This document shows positions 26,250 to 34,314 of a stretch of DNA of 51,301 bases, in pieces. Source of the DNA: Chlorobiaceae bacterium. GTDB taxonomy: Bacteria; Bacteroidota; Chlorobiia; Chlorobiales; Chlorobiaceae. Within the stretch, counting starts at the first letter, position 1; each line of letters opens with the position of its first letter. The stretch spans positions 1 through 51,301 of the forward strand of contig JAAXXR010000008.1 in the NCBI GenBank assembly GCA_013334335.1, in the 5' to 3' direction. Under the pieces are notes generated by a model. It did not search any database. It saw only the letters and a list, made by a program, of their open reading frames with translations, and had not been told where the DNA came from. Position numbers and translations under genes: made by a program.

Positions 26250-26597
26250 GATGATTGGGGTATCAGATTACGGATTGCTCAGCTTCATGACATGAACGTC
26301 AATTCATCAGTGAATGCCTACAGGTACTCGTCGCCGATGATCGTTCATGCTCCGGTGGTCTATGGCGGTTATCGATATGAAGGTGTTGTTGGGATTGCCT
26401 GAGCTGGATCAAGCCAGGCGGAAATGAAGCCCTGCCCTCCGTGAAGGCAGGGCTTCCCTAAAGCCTTCAGAGGGGAGCGGAACCGCCGTCGGGCGTCGTC
26501 GACGGAGCTCTCCAGGGCTGGTTCACGGTAAGCGTGTCCGTCCCGCTGCGGCCGTGACGTGACTGGTTCTGCTCCGTGATGTCAGCGGGCGCCTGGG
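26250..26597. other. Gap between ClC and CorA genes
   Basis: No gene is supported. The stretch holds the ClC upstream region on the left and a strong perfect hairpin in the middle (26426-26456). On the right, a minus-strand open segment ends at 26467 and does not continue into a recognisable protein; it may be part of a decayed element. Confidence 0.45.
26426..26456 (-). repeat. Perfect 11-base inverted repeat, possible IS200/IS605-type end or terminator
   Basis: GAAGCCCTGCC at 26426-26436 and GGCAGGGCTTC at 26446-26456 pair perfectly around a 9-base loop. There is no thymine run on either side, so it is not a standard intrinsic terminator. The sequence resembles the subterminal hairpins found just after tnpB stops in IS605-type elements, and a minus-strand open frame does end at 26467. 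No transposase domain remains, so this would be only a relic. It could also act as a transcript end for corA. Confidence 0.35.
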
Positions 26598-27527
26598 TTA
26601 CAGCCAGTTCCGGCTCTTGAACAGCAGCACCCCCGAGGTCGAGAGCACAAACGAGAAGAGCAGGATGAACCAGAAACCCAGCGGGGCGTTCTCCAGCGAG
26701 TTGGGCACGTTCATTCCATAGAGGCTGGCGATCAGGGTCGGGATCATCAGGATGATCGAAATGGAGGTCAGCCGTTTCATGACCACGTTCAGGTTGTTGG
26801 AGATGACCGAGGCGTAGGCGTCCATCATGCCGCTGAGAATGTCGCTGTAGATGTTGGTCAGTTCGAGAGCCTGCTTGAGCTCGACTTCGACATCCTCGAT
26901 CAGTTCCAGGTCGTAGCCCTCCTTTCTGGAGAGGATATTCTTGATTTTGTGCAGCAGGATATCGTTGCTCTTCAGCGAAGTCATGAAGTACACCAGGCAT
27001 TTCTCGATCTGCAGCAACGTCTGCAGGTCCTCGTTCTTGATTGATTTTTCGAGTTTGTCCTCGGCGATCTTGATCTGCAGGTTGATCTGTTTGAGATATT
27101 TCAGGAACCAGACGCTGGAGGAGAGCAGAAGCTTCAGGACAAAATCGTAATTGTTCTCGATGAAGATGTTCTTGCGTTTCGTGTATCCGATGAAATCCCG
27201 GATCATGTCGCTTTCAAAAAAACAGACCGAGATGACGTTATGTTCGTTGAAGATGAGTCCAAGCGGGATCGTGGAAAAGGGGAGTTTTTCATCGTTGGTC
27301 TTGAAGGGTATCCTCAGCAGGACCAGGGTCCAGTTGTCTTCGGTCTCGATGCGGGGACGTTCGTCGATATCCTCGATATCCCCGTAGAACCAGGCGGGTA
27401 CGTTCAGTTTGTTCAGGATCAGATACTCATCGTTCTTATCCGGGCACTCGACATTGATCCAGCACTGTTCCTGCCACTCGTCAATGCGATCGAGTCCGTT
27501 CGGCCCGTTTTTCAGATAACTTCTCAT
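26598..27527 (-). CDS. corA: CorA-family divalent metal transporter
   Basis: The 309-residue product has the CorA plan: an N-terminal cytoplasmic alpha/beta domain, a long helix rich in Lys and Glu (about 155-245), then two C-terminal membrane helices (about 247-268 and 284-303). The first of these ends in the YGMNVP signature. The family forms pentameric Mg2+ channels, with cobalt and nickel also carried by some members. The final residues after the second helix are short and basic (FKSRNWL), as in the family. It is transcribed away from the beta-lactamase-like gene. Confidence 0.93.
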   Translation of the reverse strand: MRSYLKNGPNGLDRIDEWQEQCWINVECPDKNDEYLILNKLNVPAWFYGDIEDIDERPRIETEDNWTLVLLRIPFKTNDEKLPFSTIPLGLIFNEHNVISVCFFESDMIRDFIGYTKRKNIFIENNYDFVLKLLLSSSVWFLKYLKQINLQIKIAEDKLEKSIKNEDLQTLLQIEKCLVYFMTSLKSNDILLHKIKNILSRKEGYDLELIEDVEVELKQALELTNIYSDILSGMMDAYASVISNNLNVVMKRLTSISIILMIPTLIASLYGMNVPNSLENAPLGFWFILLFSFVLSTSGVLLFKSRNWL

Positions 27528-27894
27528 GTGCCGGAGATGGTGAAGAATTGACGAATACGTGACTCAGTTCCCGATACTGCATGGGGAACGGGAGTCAATG
27601 GTTTTGGCGATCTTTCCGGATGCCCGCCACGACTCTTGCCGATGGTCAGGAAGCCGCGGGTCGATCATCGTGCATGCTGGCTCGTCGACAGGCATTCATG
27701 TTGAGAAAGATACGGTTCGCGTTCTGAAAACTTTCAAAAAAAAGGTGCCGTCGAAGATTTGCAAAGGTTCGGCTACGAGGCTGTTCCGGAAGATAATCCG
27801 GGGCGATAGCTTCAACGGGAACGCTTTGCCGGGAGTTTTCGGGACTTATCCCGTGTTTCTGAAACAGCAGCTTACCATCAAGGAGTCAACGCCG
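27528..27894. other. Divergent gap before the beta-lactamase-like gene
   Basis: The beta-lactamase frame is open back to 27559, but the upstream part shows no family similarity and the best ribosome binding site (AGGAG at 27880-27884) serves the ATG at 27895. I therefore treat this as non-coding. It must contain promoters for corA and the beta-lactamase-like gene; no clear -35/-10 pair stands out. Confidence 0.4.
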
Positions 27895-28755
27895 ATGTCA
27901 ATGTCAGATTTACGGTCGCAGGAGCCGTCATGCGGTCGAACAGGGCGCATTCCCGGAGCTTGTCGCCAGTACCGGCTTGTCCGCATGATTCCGCTTCTGT
28001 TGGCCCTGTTCCTTGTCCCTTCGTACGTCCTGGCCGATGACCAGGATCTGGCGAAGGTTTTTGCACGCCATGAAACCGAGGGGACCATGGTGATCTCTTC
28101 CCTGGATGGCCGCGATACCTTCATGCATGATTCCGGACGTGCATCCCGACGCTATCCAGCCGCATCCACCTTCAAGATACTCAATACGCTTGTCGCGCTC
28201 GAGGAGGGGGCGGTCAAAGGGAAGCAAGAGGTGATCGTCTGGGATGGCCGCCATTACGATTTCCCTGACTGGAACCGTGACCAGACTCTGGAGAGCGCCT
28301 TCAGGGTCTCCTGTGTCTGGTACTACCAGGAACTCGCCAGAAGGGTGGGGGCGGATACGTACCGGGATTACCTCAGGAGATGCTCCTACGGAAAGTTGGG
28401 GGAGCCGTTCGACGTTGCGACCTTCTGGCTTGACGGTTCGCTCACGATCAGCGCCATCGAACAGGTGGAGTTTCTTCGCCGGTTCGTGAACCGCGCCCTG
28501 CCGTTCGGTCCCCGGGCCTGCGAGACACTCCGTGAGATCATGATCGTGGAGCATTCCACCCGGTTTACACTCCGGGCTAAGAGCGGTTGGGCGGCCCGGG
28601 GGAAACCCGGTACAGGCTGGTATGTGGGTTGGGTTGAAACCGGGGGGAAGGTCTGGCTGTTCGCCATGAATATCGATATCCTCGATGCGAAGGGGCTTGC
28701 GTTGCGTCAGCAACTCACCCGTGAAGCCCTGAAATCGAAAGGGCTCGTGGACTGA
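27895..28755 (+). CDS. Class D (OXA-type) beta-lactamase-like protein
   Basis: The 286-residue product has an N-terminal hydrophobic signal (about 31-47, ending VLADDQ). An alternative start at 27985 would give a more compact signal but lacks a binding site. The catalytic motif S91-T-F-K94 is intact, the second motif is S139-C-V and the third K229-S-G. The conserved YGN motif reads Y165-G-K, so asparagine is replaced by lysine. The segment DWNRDQTLESAFRVS and the FWLDG that follows are typical of the family. It is likely exported to the periplasm. It could hydrolyse penicillins or act in peptidoglycan metabolism; sequence alone does not prove resistance. Confidence 0.88.
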   Translation: MSMSDLRSQEPSCGRTGRIPGACRQYRLVRMIPLLLALFLVPSYVLADDQDLAKVFARHETEGTMVISSLDGRDTFMHDSGRASRRYPAASTFKILNTLVALEEGAVKGKQEVIVWDGRHYDFPDWNRDQTLESAFRVSCVWYYQELARRVGADTYRDYLRRCSYGKLGEPFDVATFWLDGSLTISAIEQVEFLRRFVNRALPFGPRACETLREIMIVEHSTRFTLRAKSGWAARGKPGTGWYVGWVETGGKVWLFAMNIDILDAKGLALRQQLTREALKSKGLVD

Positions 28756-28781
28756 AGCGGCAGCAATGGCCGCGATGGAAG

Positions 28782-29018
28782 TCAGTTCAGCTTGTATCGG
28801 CGTTCACACTCCCTGAATACCGAAGCCTTGCCGTACTTCTGCCCTGCGGCGAATCCTTCGGCGAAGATCGTCCGGCACGCGTCATCGATCGACAGGGAAT
28901 CGTCGACCGCACGCTTCAGGTAGTCGCTCATGTCATCCAGGTCGCCATTGAGTTTCAAGCGCCTCATCCAGGAGTTCCATGCGCCGGCAATCACCTGGGC
29001 CAGTCGTGAGTCAGTCAT
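28782..29018 (-). CDS. Small conserved-looking protein, function unknown
   Basis: A 78-residue product starts at ATG 29018. It is charged and helical, with WNSWMRRLKLNGDLDDMSDY near residue 15-34 and two cysteines, one in DDACRTIF and one in RECERRY. No signal peptide, membrane segment or recognised domain. Codon use and amino-acid balance look coding. It converges with the beta-lactamase-like gene, whose stop is 26 bases away. No strong binding site is visible. Confidence 0.55.
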   Translation of the reverse strand: MTDSRLAQVIAGAWNSWMRRLKLNGDLDDMSDYLKRAVDDSLSIDDACRTIFAEGFAAGQKYGKASVFRECERRYKLN

Positions 29019-29125
29019 GTTTCGTGCGTGTTTTGTGTTGTTCCGCCGCAGTGCAGATCTTGCTTCAAAATCGGGGAGGGCCTACGGGAATGCAACTGCC
29101 TGGAAGCTGTTTGCCTGCTCTCCGG

Positions 29126-29812
29126 TCAGGAGGCTCCATTCTGGCGTTTTCCACCTGTTTTTCCGATAGCGGCTTCGGTTTCGGCACGCTTTTTCATAGC
29201 GGTGAGCACCATCGGAAGGTCTTTCTGCTGGACGTTCCGGACAAAATAGGGCGGCGCGAAGAAATCGGGTTTGATCTCCGCCCGGAATGTGAGCATCGCC
29301 CCCTTTCCGTTCGGCATCTCGTCGATTACCCATTCTCCCTGGTAGATCTTGAAGTCGCCGTCCACCTGCTGGAAGAGCAGCCGCTTTGGAGGTTCGCCCC
29401 TGACCCTGAGCTTGATGTGCACGGTCTTGGTGAAGAACAGGACACCAGTCCTTCCGGTTTCGAACATCACCTGTTCGGTGCCGTTGTCGGAGATCAGGCC
29501 ACTGTCGATCAGTTTCGGCACGAAGTGCTTCTGGTTTTCGTAGTCGGTGATCGCCTGCCATATCTGCCCTGGAGATGCGTCGATGTAGATTTTGCCCCTG
29601 ACCCCGGTGATGCCGTCGTCAAGCGCCGAGGTGGTGACGATGATCTCCCCGTTCAGCAGCCTCGACTGTTCAGCCGTCGCGACGTCGCTTTTTGATTCCG
29701 TGAGGCCGTAGGCCGGAAAGGCGTGAAGGAGAAGCAGAAGCAGAAGGCACATCAGGGCGGCGCTTGCCGTGACCGCTCTGTACACGGTAAATCTTTCGTT
29801 TCTTTCGTGCAT
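29126..29812 (-). CDS. Exported SRPBCC (START-like, polyketide cyclase/dehydrase) protein
   Basis: The start is taken at ATG 29812, giving 228 residues; the frame is open to 29932, but the added residues do not fit a signal peptide. The protein begins with a hydrophobic segment (about 18-35, LLLLLLLHAFPAYG) and is probably secreted or anchored. An SRPBCC domain follows, opening with IDASPGQIWQAITDYENQ and ending about residue 210, a fold with a deep hydrophobic pocket that binds lipids or other apolar ligands. The ligand is unknown. No operon partner lies within 100 bases. Confidence 0.8.
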   Translation of the reverse strand: MHERNERFTVYRAVTASAALMCLLLLLLLHAFPAYGLTESKSDVATAEQSRLLNGEIIVTTSALDDGITGVRGKIYIDASPGQIWQAITDYENQKHFVPKLIDSGLISDNGTEQVMFETGRTGVLFFTKTVHIKLRVRGEPPKRLLFQQVDGDFKIYQGEWVIDEMPNGKGAMLTFRAEIKPDFFAPPYFVRNVQQKDLPMVLTAMKKRAETEAAIGKTGGKRQNGAS

Positions 29813-30281
29813 TGTCGTCATGCGGGTTGTCGATCCGGTCGTTCGGTGGTCATTGTACCGGCACCGTTGTGTTGCCATTGCGTCATCGTCGTTCAGCCCG
29901 ACCGCAGACGGCCTCGAAGCTGTCCTGGTCATGCAAGGATGGGTACTGCATGGAAAACCGGCGGGCGTTGCGTTCGGTCATCATGCGCCCCGGTACTCAG
30001 TGAGGTGGCCGGAGGGGAATGGGTGATCTCCGGATCAGTAATCAAAAAAATATAGGCAAACTTTTTTTATTTCGACCACCTGTCGCCCGGTTCTGTAACG
30101 AGTGTTTGCCTGCTGAGGCGGTTTCATCATGAAATCCACAGGAAGACTTTCCCCACCCGGCGTCTTTATCCCGGAAGCACCGGTCCCCAGGGGAAATCAA
30201 TGCTCCCAGGGAATCGGAACTTCCGACATGATTCATTCGACCTCATGCTGATGCGGCAACCTCTGGGGGAGCGCACACAGG
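29813..30281. other. Non-coding stretch between SRPBCC and RlmI-like genes
   Basis: No supported gene. Overlapping plus-strand open frames between 29723 and 30055 have no binding site or recognisable content. An AT-rich patch at about 30040-30075 is a likely place for the promoter of the SRPBCC gene. Nothing else stands out. Confidence 0.4.
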
Positions 30282-31466
30282 TCAGAGGCTGGTGACGTAG
30301 AAACAGGCGAACTTCAGGTAACCGGTTTCGGGCATGGAGAGCAGCATCGGATGGTCCGGCGGCTGAGCGCTGCGGTAGATGAGGCGGAGGTGCTTGCCGG
30401 CCTGCAAGGCGCCAAGATGCACCGTTGCCAGAAAATCCTCTTCGGAGACGTGATGCGAGCAGGATGCCGTGGCCAGGAAGCCTTCATCCCTGACGATCTG
30501 AAGGCCCATCCTGTTGAGTTTGGCATAAGCCTTGAGCGCCTGCGGCACATTTTTGCGGCTTTTCGTGAAACTTGGCGGATCGAGGATCACCAGATCGAAG
30601 TTTCTCTGCTCCTGCTTGAGCCGGGAAAGGGCCTCGAAAGCATCGGACGCGACGATGGAGAAGTTACTGAACCCGTTCATGCGGGCATTCTGCTCGGCTC
30701 GTTGCAGCGCTTCCTGCGAGATATCCACCATCGTGGTGGAACGGGCGCCGGCAAACATCGCGTTGAGCGCGAACCCGCCATCGTTGGTGTAGACGTCCAG
30801 CACGTCGGCATCTGCCGAATATTTCCTGACGATCCGTCGGTTTTCACGCTGATCGAGGAAGAAGCCGGTTTTCTGGCCTTCGAAGATGTTGACCTGATAG
30901 CTGATGCCGCCGTCGACAATCACCTGCTGCGCCTCCTCCGGGCCACCCAGGATCATCTCCTTGTAGAGCGGCAGCCCCTCGAGCTCGCGGAGCGGGGATT
31001 CGTTCCTGATCACGATCGCACTCGGGTCGTACAGCTCCCTGAGGACCTCGGTGATGAGCGGCAGGTGCCGGTCCATGCCTGCCGAGAAGGACTGCATGAC
31101 GATCGCCTGGTCGAACCGGTCGATCACCAGGCCGGGCAGGCCGTCGGACTCACCGTGAACAACCCTCCAGGCGTTGGTCTCCGTTGCCGGATAGATTTTT
31201 TCACGCAGCCGGTGGGCTTCCTTGATCTTTTTCCGGAAGAACTCCCGGTCTGGCTGCTCTTCTGTTTTTGTCAGAAGGCGGAATGCGATCAGCGACTGGG
31301 GATTGAAGAACCCGGTGCCGAGTAGCCTTCCGTCATGCGTGAAGAGCTGCACGGTCTCTCCGGCAGCGATATCGCGGGGGATTTCCCGGAGTTCGTTGCT
31401 GAAGACCCACAGGTGACCACTGAGCAGTCTCCGGTGTTCTTTTGGTTTGAGGTACAGTGCGTGCAT
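30282..31466 (-). CDS. RlmI-like class I SAM-dependent RNA methyltransferase
   Basis: The 394-residue product starts with a PUA-like region ([20 protein letters not shown]) and has the central segment [10 protein letters not shown]. It then carries a Rossmann methyltransferase domain with [19 protein letters not shown], a motif IV reading [13 protein letters not shown] and a late catalytic-region cysteine in TASCSHHV. This is the order seen in RlmI, the 23S rRNA m5C1962 methyltransferase, and its relatives. The TxSCSHH cysteine supports a C5-cytosine mechanism. Substrate position is inferred from family only. Confidence 0.9.
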   Translation of the reverse strand: MHALYLKPKEHRRLLSGHLWVFSNELREIPRDIAAGETVQLFTHDGRLLGTGFFNPQSLIAFRLLTKTEEQPDREFFRKKIKEAHRLREKIYPATETNAWRVVHGESDGLPGLVIDRFDQAIVMQSFSAGMDRHLPLITEVLRELYDPSAIVIRNESPLRELEGLPLYKEMILGGPEEAQQVIVDGGISYQVNIFEGQKTGFFLDQRENRRIVRKYSADADVLDVYTNDGGFALNAMFAGARSTTMVDISQEALQRAEQNARMNGFSNFSIVASDAFEALSRLKQEQRNFDLVILDPPSFTKSRKNVPQALKAYAKLNRMGLQIVRDEGFLATASCSHHVSEEDFLATVHLGALQAGKHLRLIYRSAQPPDHPMLLSMPETGYLKFACFYVTSL

Positions 31467-31613
31467 GGATGAAAAACTCCCCGGTTCGTGTTTTGATGGC
31501 GCTATGAATTGGTGTAAAATAACATTTCAGGACAATCAAGCCCCATCCGGCACGAAGATTGTGAGACGCTTGTCCGTGAGGTATGAATCAATGACGAACA
31601 GGAAAAGGAGACG

Positions 31614-32474
31614 ATGATGAGGAACGCCATAAGGACCTTCTGCTGTATGCTTGCATTTGTTGCCGTCGCCGGCTGTTCCGGCATGCAGGAGATAACACGG
31701 GGCCCACAGGCACCCGGGGATAAGGTTGCATTGTCGACGGAGCTGAAACGGCTCTACCGTGAGGTTTCGGCCGGCTCCCGCAGGGTCGAGTCCCTCGACG
31801 GTTACGCCGATATCTATCTCAAGACGCCGAAACGGGATTCGAAAGCCTATTGCAACGTGCAGCTGCAGAAGTCCAGGAGTGCCCGGCTCATCGTGACCGC
31901 CGGCATTCTCGGCTGGCCGGTTGCCGACATGCTTATCCGGCCGGATTCGCTGTTCGTGCACGACCTCCTGAACAACAGGATGCTTATCGGCCGCAACAGT
32001 GGCGAAAACCTCGAAAAGATCCTCGGAGTGCAGGCCGGTTTCGGCCAGATGACCGAGACGCTTTTCGGCCTCGCCGGCATGGTCGAACCGGTGAGTGCCA
32101 TCGAGTCGGTCACGCAGGGGTCCGGCAAGGTCAGCTATACGGTCAGCTCCTCGGATGGACAGAAGGTGCTGGTGGTTGACGAGGCTTCGAAGGTGCTCGA
32201 AGGGATGACCCTTCTGGATCGTGCCGGCAGGAAAACGGTCGTATTCCGATTTGCCGAGTTCCAGGTGCAACCTGCCGGAACCGGCCAGGTGAGTGTCCCC
32301 AAGGAGATCGACATGGAGCTTTACCGGCCTGACGAATCCACCAGTTCGCACCGCATCAGGGTGGTGTATGACGAGCGTGTCATCAACCCGCCGAACCTTA
32401 CGATCACCTTCAGAAGGCCGCTGAAGGCGAAGGTGGTGAACCTGGATCTTGCCGAGCGCATGCCGTGGTTGTGA
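31614..32474 (+). CDS. DUF4292-type (LolB-like fold) lipoprotein
   Basis: The 286-residue product has a lipoprotein signal ending in VAVAGCSG, with the cysteine at about 21. The mature part shows the LESLDGYADIYLKTPK-type opening and long beta-rich sequence of DUF4292, a family of LolB-like outer-membrane lipoproteins. GGAG lies 7 bases upstream of the ATG. It converges with sod over a bidirectional terminator. The precise role is unknown; an envelope lipid-binding role is suggested by the fold. Confidence 0.8.
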   Translation: MMRNAIRTFCCMLAFVAVAGCSGMQEITRGPQAPGDKVALSTELKRLYREVSAGSRRVESLDGYADIYLKTPKRDSKAYCNVQLQKSRSARLIVTAGILGWPVADMLIRPDSLFVHDLLNNRMLIGRNSGENLEKILGVQAGFGQMTETLFGLAGMVEPVSAIESVTQGSGKVSYTVSSSDGQKVLVVDEASKVLEGMTLLDRAGRKTVVFRFAEFQVQPAGTGQVSVPKEIDMELYRPDESTSSHRIRVVYDERVINPPNLTITFRRPLKAKVVNLDLAERMPWL

Positions 32475-32525
32475 GGGTGAGTTGGTAATGGAGCGTGTTG
32501 CGGGATGGACGGAATGGTAATAAGA

Positions 32526-32549
32526 AAAGGCTCCCGTTACGGAGCCTTT
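32526..32549. terminator. Bidirectional intrinsic terminator between convergent genes
   Basis: AAAGGCTCC at 32526-32534 pairs perfectly with GGAGCCTTT at 32541-32549 around a 6-base loop. The A and T edges give it terminator character on both strands. It sits between the DUF4292 lipoprotein gene and the convergent superoxide dismutase gene. Confidence 0.8.
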
Positions 32550-32572
32550 GGTGACGTCGGTAGCCGGAAGGC

Positions 32573-33175
32573 TTATTTCGCGGCGCTGTGGTTTGCTGCG
32601 GCGAAGTTCCAGTTCAGGAGGTTGTCGATGACGGCAGCCACGTGATCCGGACGACGGTTCTGGTAATCGAGGTAATAGGCGTGTTCCCATACGTCAACGC
32701 AGAGGAGGGGCGTCTGGCCGCTGGTGATCGGGGTCTGCGCGTTGCCGGTTTTCACGACCTTGAGGGTGCCGTTGTCGAGGACAAGCCATGCCCAGCCGCT
32801 GCCGAACTGGGTGACTGCCGCGTTTTTCAGCTCCTCCTTGAACTTGTCGAAGCTGCCGAAATCGGCATCGATCTTCGATGCGAGCTCACCGGACGGTACG
32901 CCACCGCCATCCGGGGCGAGGCTGTTCCAGTAGAAGCTGTGGTTCCAGGCCTGGGCGCCGTTGTTGAACACGCCGACCTTGGACGGGTCAGTAGCGGTCG
33001 CCCGGATGACCTCTTCGAGCGGCATGGCGTCGAATGGGGTTCCTTCCACCAGGCCGTTGTAGTTCTTGATGTAGGTCGCGTGGTGCTTGCCGTAATGGAA
33101 ACCGATGGTCAGGGAAGAGATGTGGGGCTCAAGCGCATTTTCGGACCAGGGAAGCGAGGGTTGCTGATATGCCAT
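32573..33175 (-). CDS. sodB: Iron superoxide dismutase
   Basis: The 200-residue enzyme disproportionates superoxide. Metal ligands are visible as H27 (GFHYGKHH), H79 (AWNHSFYW), D161 and H165 (DVWEHAYYLDY). The glutamine Q75 in NNGAQAWNH lies where iron-type enzymes carry the outer-sphere glutamine, which supports iron over manganese. There is no signal peptide, so it is cytoplasmic. In an anaerobic green sulfur bacterium it would serve oxygen tolerance. No strong ribosome binding site precedes the ATG. A terminator follows its stop. Confidence 0.96.
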   Translation of the reverse strand: MAYQQPSLPWSENALEPHISSLTIGFHYGKHHATYIKNYNGLVEGTPFDAMPLEEVIRATATDPSKVGVFNNGAQAWNHSFYWNSLAPDGGGVPSGELASKIDADFGSFDKFKEELKNAAVTQFGSGWAWLVLDNGTLKVVKTGNAQTPITSGQTPLLCVDVWEHAYYLDYQNRRPDHVAAVIDNLLNWNFAAANHSAAK

Positions 33176-33268
33176 GGGACTGATTGGTTTTATGGTTGCA
33201 GAGCGGAGTTCTTAAGTATGTTTTTAACTTTACTCTTTCCGTTTTAGTTTCTTGAAAGGAAAAATAAT

Positions 33269-33649
33269 ATGCAACATTTGTCAACAAAGGGTTCGATGAA
33301 ACTTCGCCGTGTGACATGCATCTCCAGGTTGTTGCGGCGGTTGCCGGCGATGGGGATATGTCTGGCGGTTCTTGCGGGTTGCAGCCTGCAGGGTGCTCCC
33401 GGGCTCGATTCGACGGACCGGAAGTTCGCCGCCTTCTACAGCGACTACCTTGTCCGTTCGGGTTCGGCCGAGCCGTCGGACTCGGTACAGGCCCTTCCGT
33501 TGACCACTGGCGATCTTGATTCCCTGTTCGTTCGTCACGGCATCGACCAGAAGATTTTCGACGAGAAGCTTCGTGCCTATTCGAAGGATCCCGCTCTCTG
33601 GCGTGAGGTGCTGGTGGAGGTCCGTAAACAACTTCGTCAGCGACGGTGA
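33269..33649 (+). CDS. Small lipoprotein, DUF4296-like
   Basis: The 126-residue product starts at ATG 33269 (AAAGGA upstream); an in-frame ATG at 33296 is equally plausible. A hydrophobic segment ends in LAGCS, a lipobox. The C-terminal part, FVRHGIDQKIFDEKLRAYS and the following helix, resembles DUF4296, a family of small lipoproteins from the Bacteroidetes-Chlorobi group. The match is by eye and tentative. It overlaps the GTG that could start coaE and is probably co-transcribed with it. Confidence 0.65.
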   Translation: MQHLSTKGSMKLRRVTCISRLLRRLPAMGICLAVLAGCSLQGAPGLDSTDRKFAAFYSDYLVRSGSAEPSDSVQALPLTTGDLDSLFVRHGIDQKIFDEKLRAYSKDPALWREVLVEVRKQLRQRR

Positions 33650-33654
33650 CCGCG

Positions 33655-34314
33655 ATGGCGGTGCGACCGCTGCTGGTCGGTGTGACCGGGGGGATCGGCA
33701 GCGGCAAGAGCACGGTGTGTTCGATCCTTGCCGGACTCGGATGCGAGCTGTTCGAGGCTGATCGTGTGGCCAGGGAGCTACAGCTTTCCGATGCTGAAGT
33801 CATCGACGGGATCGTTGCTCTGTTTGGCCCCGGGGTCTACTCCCGCGATGCTTCGGGAGCTCTCTGCATCGACCGCCGTTCGATTGCCGCTGAGGTCTTT
33901 TCGGACAGGGGGAAGCTCGATGCGCTCAATGCCCTCATCCATCCCAAGGTATTCCAGGCATTCGACCGGGAGGTTGAGCGGTGCCGCCGACAGGGGAGGA
34001 AGATACTCTGCAAGGAGGCGGCAATCATCTTCGAGTCTGGACGCGAAGGCGATCTGGACCGGATTGTCGTGGTTGCTGCCGATGACGGCCTGCGGGTGGC
34101 CCGCGCCGTATCACGCGGTCTCGGCAGCCGCCAGGAGGTACTGAAGCGCATGCAGGCGCAATGGCCGCAGGAGAAACTGGTCGAGCGGGCAGATTACGTA
34201 ATCTGGAACAACGGCTCGGTCGAGGAACTGCGTTCGAGGACCGGCGAGGTGTTCCGGAACCTCGTTGACCTTGTCGAGTCAGGGAGCTATCTGCGCCGCC
34301 AGGAGCGGCAGTGA
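33655..34314 (+). CDS. coaE: Dephospho-CoA kinase
   Basis: CoaE phosphorylates the 3'-hydroxyl of dephospho-CoA, the last step of CoA synthesis. The P-loop is GGIGSGKS at 12-19, followed by the typical FEADRVARELQ segment and the LIHPKVF motif (about 98-104). I place the start at ATG 33655; a GTG at 33646 overlaps the previous stop. Length, 219 residues, is slightly above the common 200. Its last 36 bases overlap the end of the esterase gene on the other strand. Confidence 0.94.
   Translation: MAVRPLLVGVTGGIGSGKSTVCSILAGLGCELFEADRVARELQLSDAEVIDGIVALFGPGVYSRDASGALCIDRRSIAAEVFSDRGKLDALNALIHPKVFQAFDREVERCRRQGRKILCKEAAIIFESGREGDLDRIVVVAADDGLRVARAVSRGLGSRQEVLKRMQAQWPQEKLVERADYVIWNNGSVEELRSRTGEVFRNLVDLVESGSYLRRQERQ

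Noticed and set aside
26467-27000. 177-residue minus-strand open frame
   Set aside because: Mostly a shadow of corA in another frame; only its end near 26467 is of possible interest as a relic.
27559-27894. Upstream extension of the beta-lactamase frame
   Set aside because: Open by 112 codons but without family similarity; the ATG at 27895 has a better binding site.
30351-31325. 324-residue open frame on the plus strand
   Set aside because: Antisense to the RlmI-like methyltransferase gene, whose motifs are clear; shadow.
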